NCBI GenBank assembly: GCA_029942205.1 | Contig: JAOZTL010000045.1 | Span: 1-11,232 of the forward strand | Reading direction: 5' to 3' | Length of the DNA: 11,232 nucleotides | DNA from: Bacteroidales bacterium | Lineage (GTDB): Bacteria; Bacteroidota; Bacteroidia; Bacteroidales; JAOZTL01 | Shown here: positions 5,735-11,232 of the stretch, one piece after another | Position numbering within the stretch: the stretch's first letter is position 1 | Layout of the letters: the number at the start of each line of letters is the position of its first letter | Program-made: the position numbers and the translations under genes | Notes under the pieces: generated by a model | Told to the model about the DNA's origin: nothing | The model's input: only the letters and a program-made list of their open reading frames with translations | Databases searched by the model: none

Positions 5735-7291
5735 ATGAAACCCTTTCATACACTTTTATTTATTTTAGTTGTTTTCTTATTGTTTTCAAGCTTAATACTT
5801 ATTTTTCCGAAAAATGGTATACAGTTAAGTGATGAATATTCATTACAATTTGTTGCATGGGATGATTTTTTTTCGTTAGATACAACCGAATCTGTTGATA
5901 TTTCAGGAATATTAGACGGCACAACGATTGATTTCGATTCAGTAGAATTTGTCGATTCTAAATTAGGACTTGATTCTGCAATGATTGGAGATTCCGTAGT
6001 GGTTTACTACAAGCCTGTTCCGATAAAAGTGGATAGCGTGATTCGGTATTTAGAATTTCCGAATGGAAATAAGCAAATATTATTTTCTTTTTTTGAACTA
6101 TTAGCAAATATCAAAAATACGCAAGAGCTTGTACGAGTGATGCATTATGGCGACTCACAAGTGGAAGCCGATAGAATTACTTCTTACCTTCGGTATAAAC
6201 TGCAATCTCAGTTTGGTGGATCAGGAGCGGGTTTGTTGCCAGCTTTACAACCATACAACTTTAAATCGCCAATGATTACCGAAAATTCCGACAATTGGAA
6301 GCGATATACTGCTTTTGGAAGGAAAGATACGACGGTACAACATCGACGTTATGGCATGTTGGCTAGTTTTAGTCGATTTGCACCTTTTTATGAAATAGAA
6401 GAAATTATTGAAGATACGAATCAGGTCGATCTTGATTTTTTGACGGATAGTATTTTTAAACCTAATACCGATTATTCTGCTTGGGTACGATTTTCTGAAT
6501 CCAATTATTCCTATTCGAATGTGAAAAATTTCTCGCAAGTCAAATTGCTGTATGGTTATAATCAAGAACCTGTTCAATTAAAAGTGTATACAGGTGAAGA
6601 CGAATTATTTTCTGAACAGCAATTGTCTGCAAATAATGGATTTAGTATAAAAAGCTGGACGTTTGAGCAAACTCCTAAACAACTAGAATTTAATTTTTCG
6701 GGTAAAGATAGTCCAGACATTTATGGCATTAGTTTTCAGTCGTCTAAAGGGATTATTGTAGACAATATTGGTATGCGAGGGGCTAGTGGAACAATGTTTA
6801 CTCGCATGGATGCCAGTCAGTTGGCTGAAATATATCGTTATTTGAATACAAAACTTTTGATTCTTCAGTTTGGAGGAAATGTTGTGCCAGGAATGCGAGA
6901 AAATTATGATTTTTATAAACGCAATTTTGGGCGACAACTCAAACGACTCAAAGAGTTAATTCCTGGAGTTACCATTATTGTTATCGGACTGGCAGATATG
7001 TCGATGAAAGAAAAAGATGAATATGTCTCGTATCCGAATATTACGATCATTCGAGATGCGTTGAAGGAAGCCACTTTTGAAGCAGGATTTCCGTATTGGG
7101 ACATGTACGAAGCTATGGGTGGCGCAAACTCCATGCCAAGTTGGGTATTTGCAAACCCATCTTTGGCTGAAAAAGACTTTACTCATTTTAATCCGCGCGG
7201 TTCAAACATTATTGCGAAAATGTTTTATAATGCATTTATGTTTGAATACAATCAATATTTGAAAAAAAACAAGACTTTTATTGAAAAATAG
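5735..7291 (+). CDS. Membrane-anchored SGNH-hydrolase-like protein
   Basis: This is a predicted extracytoplasmic esterase or acyltransferase of the SGNH/GDSL superfamily. The ATG at 5735 gives 518 residues; the frame is open upstream to a TTG at 5684, but that part is repeat copy C. One N-terminal hydrophobic segment (about 6-24) looks like an uncleaved anchor, followed by a linker to about 115. The hydrolase domain starts with GDSQVEAD (139-146, predicted nucleophile S141). GMRGASG (346-352) fits the glycine-containing block, GGN (380-382) the Asn block, and DFTH (481-484) the catalytic Asp/His pair. A beta-rich insert of about 190 residues follows block I. The next gene starts 19 bp on and encodes a paralogue, with an MBOAT gene after it, as in AlgI/AlgJ- or PatA/PatB-type O-acetylation loci. 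The direction of reaction and the glycan substrate are unknown. Confidence 0.75.
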   Translation: MKPFHTLLFILVVFLLFSSLILIFPKNGIQLSDEYSLQFVAWDDFFSLDTTESVDISGILDGTTIDFDSVEFVDSKLGLDSAMIGDSVVVYYKPVPIKVDSVIRYLEFPNGNKQILFSFFELLANIKNTQELVRVMHYGDSQVEADRITSYLRYKLQSQFGGSGAGLLPALQPYNFKSPMITENSDNWKRYTAFGRKDTTVQHRRYGMLASFSRFAPFYEIEEIIEDTNQVDLDFLTDSIFKPNTDYSAWVRFSESNYSYSNVKNFSQVKLLYGYNQEPVQLKVYTGEDELFSEQQLSANNGFSIKSWTFEQTPKQLEFNFSGKDSPDIYGISFQSSKGIIVDNIGMRGASGTMFTRMDASQLAEIYRYLNTKLLILQFGGNVVPGMRENYDFYKRNFGRQLKRLKELIPGVTIIVIGLADMSMKEKDEYVSYPNITIIRDALKEATFEAGFPYWDMYEAMGGANSMPSWVFANPSLAEKDFTHFNPRGSNIIAKMFYNAFMFEYNQYLKKNKTFIEK

Positions 7292-7310
7292 AAAGTTAAT
7301 AAGTAATTAT

Positions 7311-8567
7311 ATGAAATTAGTATCTAAATATGCGCTTTCTTTATTATTGATAATAAATTCAATAGGACTTTTCGCTCAGGATTATCCGTATGATATTTAT
7401 TATTATAATTTTATCCATTATAAGGAAAATAAATTTGTATATCCAGGAGATAGTTCCCGCTTTGAGCAAGTCTTTGAACAAATGGATAGTTTGATTTTGT
7501 ACGGGAAAGGAAATTTGGATATTGCTCACATTGGAGGCTCGCATATTCAAGCAGATATTTATTCTGGACAAATGCGCAAACGCTTACAATCTATGTATCC
7601 AGGACTAAATGCAGGGCGTGGCTATTTATTTCCATACCGCTTAACCAAAACCAATAGTCCTAGAACCTATAAAACAAGCTATACGGGGAGTTGGCAAACT
7701 TGTAAAAATGTTGAACGAAAAAAGCACTGTCGATTAGGCATTGCAGGAGTTGTTGCTACAACATTTGATCGGACAGCTTCGCTTACTTTTGAATTAAGAG
7801 AAGAAGGCTATGTCGATTATGACATTAATCGTGTGAAAATATTTTATCAAATTGATTCACTAAGCTATCAGCCAGATATCGATACAAAAGGATTTAAAAA
7901 ACATTATGCTGTAAATGATTCTTTGGGCTATCTGCAAATAGATGTGGATGGATACTTGAATAATATAAAACTAGTACTTTCTAAAACAGATAGTTTACAA
8001 AAGCGTTTCGTATTTTATGGAATTAGTGTCGAAAATGATGATTCAGGAATAAGATACCATGCTTTTGGAATTAATGGAGCAAGTTTACCTTCATTTCTTA
8101 AATGTGCTTTGTTTGAGCAACATGCCGAAGCATTGGACTTAGATTTGATTATTATTTCATTGGGAACGAACGATGCATACACAACCAAATTTAATCCGCA
8201 ATATTATTATGATAATTACGAAAAATTAATTCAACGTATCAGAAAGCGCATGCCTGAAACAGCTATACTGCTTACTGTATCTAACGATAGCTACATGTAC
8301 CGACGCTATCCAAACAAAAACACAGCTTTGACAGGAAAAGAAATTATGCGTTTGGCTGAAAAATATGATTGTGGAGTGTGGGATTTTTATCAGATTATGG
8401 GAGGCTTCAATTCGTCGGCATTGTGGTACAAAGAAAAATTGATGGTATCGGATCGTATACATTTCTCAATTAATGGATATTTGCTTAAAGGAGATTTGTT
8501 TTTTAATGCATTTCTGAAATCTTACGACAATCATTTATTGAAACGACAATTGTCATCAGGCTTATAA
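7311..8567 (+). CDS. Secreted SGNH-hydrolase-like protein, paralogue of the preceding gene
   Basis: The ATG at 7311 starts a clear signal peptide (hydrophobic 7-20, ending LFA before Q23), giving 418 residues. An in-frame TTG at 7281 would add ten residues and overlap the previous gene; the ATG is preferred. Block I is HIGGSHIQAD (73-82, predicted nucleophile S77), with Gly in place of the usual Asp of GDS. FGINGAS (252-258) matches the block II region, GTND (285-288) is a textbook block III, and DRIH (381-384) gives the catalytic Asp/His. The C-terminal third clearly resembles the preceding protein (WDFYQIMGGFNS here, WDMYEAMGGANS there). It probably acts in the periplasm on the same glycan as its partner. 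Whether it adds or removes acyl groups is not readable. Confidence 0.75.
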   Translation: MKLVSKYALSLLLIINSIGLFAQDYPYDIYYYNFIHYKENKFVYPGDSSRFEQVFEQMDSLILYGKGNLDIAHIGGSHIQADIYSGQMRKRLQSMYPGLNAGRGYLFPYRLTKTNSPRTYKTSYTGSWQTCKNVERKKHCRLGIAGVVATTFDRTASLTFELREEGYVDYDINRVKIFYQIDSLSYQPDIDTKGFKKHYAVNDSLGYLQIDVDGYLNNIKLVLSKTDSLQKRFVFYGISVENDDSGIRYHAFGINGASLPSFLKCALFEQHAEALDLDLIIISLGTNDAYTTKFNPQYYYDNYEKLIQRIRKRMPETAILLTVSNDSYMYRRYPNKNTALTGKEIMRLAEKYDCGVWDFYQIMGGFNSSALWYKEKLMVSDRIHFSINGYLLKGDLFFNAFLKSYDNHLLKRQLSSGL

Positions 8568-8619
8568 ATAAGGTCTGAGATTTCTTTTTGATAAGTCATT
8601 GATAATAGGTTTGAACAAG

Positions 8620-8649
8620 GCGTAAACATTAAATAGCACGAAGTGCTTA
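8620..8649 (+). repeat. Hairpin repeat before the MBOAT gene (copy E)
   Basis: GCGTAA and AAATAG match copy A with a 2-nt deletion between them. The stem is AGCAC-GAA-GTGCT (8635-8647): two of five pairs are swapped relative to AGGTC-GAA-GACCT, and pairing is kept. It ends 17 nt before the ATG at 8665. A -7-like TAGGTTTG (8606-8613) lies just upstream, but its best -33 partner (TTTG, 8587-8590) is only 15 nt away, so a promoter here is doubtful. Confidence 0.6.
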
Positions 8650-8664
8650 AATGAAAATTAACGA

Positions 8665-10188
8665 ATGAATATCGAACAATTAAAAGATATTTTATTATTC
8701 TCTAAAGAATATCCGCTGCTATTTACCCGATTTTATTTTTGGGCATTTTTTGCAATTGTATTAGCGGTATATTCGGTGATTTATAAAAAAAGACCAGCGC
8801 GCAATGCATTTTTGTTTTTGTCAAGTTTGTTTTTTTATTATAAAACAAGTGGGTTTTATTTTTTCTTATTAATTTTTTCTACTATTGTCGATTTTTTTAT
8901 AGGTAAAGGAATTTATAAATCAAAGATTAAGCGAAACAGAAAACTACTCATTGCGTTAAGTGTGTTTGTAAACTTGGCTGTATTATCTTATTTCAAGTAT
9001 AGCTACTTTTTTGTAGATACGATAAATCAGCTATTAGGCTTACAAATAGAAGTAGTTGACGTGTTTGCAAAGTGGACGAATAGTTTTGCAGGAACACATT
9101 TTTCTGTCGATAAAATTATTTTACCTGTTGGTATTTCATTTTTTACATTCCAAACAATCAGCTATTCGATTGATATTTATAGAGAAAAAATAAAGCCTGT
9201 TACAAGTATTTTAGATTTTGGATTTTATGTTTCGTTTTTCCCTCAATTAGTTGCAGGGCCTATTGTGCGTGCATCCGAATTTGTACCGCAACTCTATAAA
9301 CCGTACAAATTAACCAAGCAGGATTTTGGCATTGCGCTATTTCTTATTTTGAATGGATTAATCAAAAAACTTTTTTTGTCGGATTATGTGGCTGTCAATT
9401 TTATCGATCGGATATTTTCAAACCCTATGGCTTATTCTGGTTTTGAAAATCTAATGGCACTTTATGCCTATTCGTTGCAAGTGTATGCTGACTTTTCTGG
9501 ATATACCGATATTGCTATTGGAGTGGCATTATTACTAGGTTTCCGACTGCCTGTAAATTTCAATTCGCCATACAAAGCCTTACATGTAGGCGAATTCTGG
9601 AAACGATGGCATATTTCATTATCTACTTGGCTCAAAGATTATTTATATATCCCATTAGGCGGAAATAAGCATGGTAAAGTTCGTACAAATCTAAACTTAA
9701 TGATTACGATGCTATTAGGAGGGCTTTGGCATGGAGCCAGCTGGCAGTTTGTTATCTGGGGTGGATTGAATGGCGTAGGTTTGGTAGTTTATAAATATTG
9801 GAAAAGAATAAGCCCTTTTGCAAAAAATCACTCGTGGGCTGTACGTTTTTATGCAATTTTTCTTACCTTTAACTTTATTACTTTTACTCGTATTTGGTTT
9901 CGATCCGAATCCATGGATGTCGCAAATAATATGATGTACCAAATAGCAAATGCATTTGGCTCTATCGACACTATTAGCGAAATGATTATGTCGTATAGGA
10001 ATATTTTTATCGTCGTACTTGTCGGGTTTATTATACACTGGCTACCTAGTACGTTCAAAATCAAATACAAACAATGGTTTGTTGATAGTCCTATTTGGAT
10101 GAAAGCTATTGCAGTTTTAGTTTCTATTTTTGCTATTTATCAAGTTAGTTCAGCTGATTTACAGCCATTTATTTATTTTCAGTTTTGA
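8665..10188 (+). CDS. MBOAT-family O-acyltransferase (AlgI/PatA/DltB-like)
   Basis: This polytopic inner-membrane protein of 507 residues is predicted to pass acyl groups, usually acetyl, from a cytoplasmic donor across the membrane for O-acylation of an extracytoplasmic polymer. Long hydrophobic segments run from about residue 20 to the C-terminus. Family motifs are PVGISFFTFQTISYSID (154-170), FFPQLVAGPI (191-200), the core at 310-333 (EFWKRWHISLSTW, with conserved H316) and LLGGLWHGASW (350-360, with the predicted catalytic H356). The length is close to AlgI and PatA. It follows the two SGNH genes after 97 bp, which fits a complete acylation cassette. The polymer (peptidoglycan, exopolysaccharide or another glycan) cannot be decided from sequence. 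A five-codon mini-ORF (8651-8668) overlaps the start and may be chance. Confidence 0.88.
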   Translation: MNIEQLKDILLFSKEYPLLFTRFYFWAFFAIVLAVYSVIYKKRPARNAFLFLSSLFFYYKTSGFYFFLLIFSTIVDFFIGKGIYKSKIKRNRKLLIALSVFVNLAVLSYFKYSYFFVDTINQLLGLQIEVVDVFAKWTNSFAGTHFSVDKIILPVGISFFTFQTISYSIDIYREKIKPVTSILDFGFYVSFFPQLVAGPIVRASEFVPQLYKPYKLTKQDFGIALFLILNGLIKKLFLSDYVAVNFIDRIFSNPMAYSGFENLMALYAYSLQVYADFSGYTDIAIGVALLLGFRLPVNFNSPYKALHVGEFWKRWHISLSTWLKDYLYIPLGGNKHGKVRTNLNLMITMLLGGLWHGASWQFVIWGGLNGVGLVVYKYWKRISPFAKNHSWAVRFYAIFLTFNFITFTRIWFRSESMDVANNMMYQIANAFGSIDTISEMIMSYRNIFIVVLVGFIIHWLPSTFKIKYKQWFVDSPIWMKAIAVLVSIFAIYQVSSADLQPFIYFQF

Positions 10189-10245
10189 TTTATAAATAAA
10201 AATACGAAATAATAATGAGTACAAAAAATAGACACTTTACTTTTT

Positions 10246-10269
10246 ATATTAAAAATTTAATATTTTTTT
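10246..10269 (+). terminator. AT-only palindrome followed by a T-run before the glutaminase gene
   Basis: ATATTAAA (10246-10253) and TTTAATAT (10256-10263) are perfect inverted repeats with only two bases between them, followed by T to 10269. This could be a weak terminator for the MBOAT transcript, or promoter or operator DNA for the glutaminase gene that starts three bases later. The all-AT stem makes a chance origin quite possible. Confidence 0.3.
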
Positions 10270-10272
10270 GTT

Positions 10273-11196
10273 GTGGATAAAATCGATTATCAAGCTATTT
10301 TAGAACGCATTAGCGAAGAAATAAAACCCTTTTGCGGAAAAGGAAAAATTGCAGATTATATTCCTGTATTAGCAAAAGTGCCTGCTAATCAGTTTGCAAT
10401 GGCGATTACGACAGTTACAGGCGAAGAGTACGTAATAGGAGATAGTGAAGTTGAATTTTCGATACAAAGTATATCCAAAGTATTCACACTTACTTTGGCA
10501 ATGAAAAAACTAGGAGATGATATTTGGAAACGAGTAAACCTAGAACCTTCTGGCACGAGTTTCAATTCGCTTGTACAGCTCGAATATGAAAACGGAATCC
10601 CTCGGAATCCATTTATCAATGCAGGTGCGATTGTTGTTTCAGATGCTATTTACGATGGAAGAGGAAAAACAAAAAATCAAATTATTCGATTTGTGCGGGA
10701 TTTATCAGGAAACAATTCGCTTTATTTTGACGAAGAAGTTGCTGAATCAGAACGGAAATTTGGTCATCGAAACAGAGCAATGGCTAATTTAACAAAAAGT
10801 TTTGGGAATTTGAATAACATGGCTGATGAAGTTTTGGATATTTATTATCATCAATGTGCAATCGGTATGAATGTGCTCGATTTGAGTAGATCATTTTTAT
10901 ATTTGGCAAACGAAGGAGTGAACTCTCGTACAAACGAACGAGTAATTAGCGGAAGACAAACCAAACGTATCAATTCGCTGATGCTCACGAGTGGATTGTA
11001 TGATGCAGTAGGCGACTTTGCTTATTGGGTCGGATTGCCAGGAAAGAGTGGTGTCGGAGGAGGGATTGTGGCCGTAGTGCCTTCGGTGTTGAGTGTTGCT
11101 GTTTGGTCGCCCGAACTTAACGAATCAGGAAATTCACTTGTTGGCGTAAAAGCTCTCGAATTATTTACTACTTATGCGCAAAATTCGATTTTTTAA
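10273..11196 (+). CDS. glsA: Serine-dependent glutaminase GlsA
   Basis: This cytoplasmic enzyme hydrolyses L-glutamine to L-glutamate and ammonia and has a beta-lactamase-like fold. The catalytic S66-I-S-K69 (within SIQSISKVF, 63-71) is the family's Ser-x-x-Lys motif. Other conserved parts are NPFINAGAI (112-120), SERKFGHRNRAMA (159-171), the Tyr-containing YYHQC (191-195), and a C-terminal block with GLYDAVGDFAYWVGLP (241-256) and KSGVGGGI (258-265). The 307-residue length is standard for bacterial GlsA and covers the whole domain without a fused STAS or ankyrin part. The start is GTG at 10273; no upstream ATG is in frame, and the next in-frame ATG (codon 43) would remove conserved sequence. 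It lies 84 bp after the MBOAT gene, with no obvious functional link. Confidence 0.93.
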   Translation: MDKIDYQAILERISEEIKPFCGKGKIADYIPVLAKVPANQFAMAITTVTGEEYVIGDSEVEFSIQSISKVFTLTLAMKKLGDDIWKRVNLEPSGTSFNSLVQLEYENGIPRNPFINAGAIVVSDAIYDGRGKTKNQIIRFVRDLSGNNSLYFDEEVAESERKFGHRNRAMANLTKSFGNLNNMADEVLDIYYHQCAIGMNVLDLSRSFLYLANEGVNSRTNERVISGRQTKRINSLMLTSGLYDAVGDFAYWVGLPGKSGVGGGIVAVVPSVLSVAVWSPELNESGNSLVGVKALELFTTYAQNSIF

Positions 11197-11213
11197 CTTA
11201 AACTGTAAATCAG

Positions 11214-11232
11214 ATGAAAAGAATATTTTTTA
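11214..11232 (+). CDS. Possible start of a further gene, cut by the window end
   Basis: An ATG at 11214, 17 bp after the glutaminase stop codon, opens a frame reading M-K-R-I-F-F before the window ends. A basic start followed by hydrophobic residues would suit a signal peptide or membrane segment, but six codons are too few for any family call. Confidence 0.35.

Noticed and set aside
6245..6577. 110-codon open frame on the minus strand inside the first SGNH gene
   Set aside because: It is fully contained in a well-supported gene, has no recognisable domain, and is a typical shadow frame. The other minus-strand frames inside genes were rejected likewise.
7281..7310. TTG start for the second SGNH gene, overlapping the previous stop codon
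   Set aside because: The ATG at 7311 gives a well-formed signal peptide; the extension adds ten residues ahead of it with no family support.
8651..8668. Five-codon ORF (MKINE) whose stop overlaps the MBOAT start codon
   Set aside because: The overlap resembles translational coupling, but five codons without conservation data are not enough to call a leader peptide.
10246..10269. Strong terminator between the MBOAT and glutaminase genes
   Set aside because: The stem is entirely A/T with a two-base centre, so it is unlikely to be stable as RNA; it is listed only as a low-confidence feature.
1..11232. Mobile element, defence system, CRISPR array, tRNA or rRNA
   Set aside because: No transposase, integrase, nuclease, regularly spaced repeat, cloverleaf or rRNA-like segment was seen. 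Gene content is ordinary chromosomal, and base use is similar throughout.

Overview
The window looks like a piece of a Bacteroidota chromosome. It is strongly AT-rich, start codons lack clear Shine-Dalgarno sequences, and one upstream region carries a Bacteroidota-type -33/-7 promoter (TTG, 20-nt spacer, TAACTTTG). It also has a DUF5683 protein, which is characteristic of the phylum, beside parAB. All recognised genes lie on the + strand. I see no transposase, integrase, phage gene, CRISPR array, tRNA or rRNA.

Layout. 1-375 is non-coding and holds a long hairpin (41-116), a promoter candidate and a leader hairpin (312-358) just before a LysE/RhtB-type exporter (376-996). 997-1336 is non-coding, with an inverted copy of a short repeat, a palindrome framed by 13-bp direct repeats, and a full repeat copy. 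1337-5474 is a four-gene chromosome and cell-wall cluster: parA, parB, a DUF5683 membrane protein, and an MltD-like lytic transglycosylase with LysM domains, closed by a clear terminator at 5505-5534. 5735-10188 is a predicted O-acylation cassette: two divergent SGNH-hydrolase paralogues, one membrane-anchored and one secreted, followed by an MBOAT acyltransferase. 10273-11196 is a serine-dependent glutaminase. The window ends six codons into another possible gene (11214).

How the genes may work together. ParA and ParB segregate the origin region, and MltD cuts peptidoglycan. The MBOAT protein probably moves acyl groups across the membrane to the SGNH proteins, which would add them to, or remove them from, an extracytoplasmic glycan. 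Because O-acetylated MurNAc resists lytic transglycosylases, a link between the cassette and MltD is plausible but unproven.

The most unusual feature is a small family of repeats (1235-1306, 3110-3142, 5647-5718, 8620-8649 on +, and 999-1030 on -). Each contains a 5-6 bp stem closed by a GAA or AAA triloop. The stem covaries between copies, and all four + copies end 12-32 nt before a start codon (parA, the DUF5683 gene, the first SGNH gene and the MBOAT gene). This suggests a structured 5'-leader RNA element rather than random intergenic DNA.
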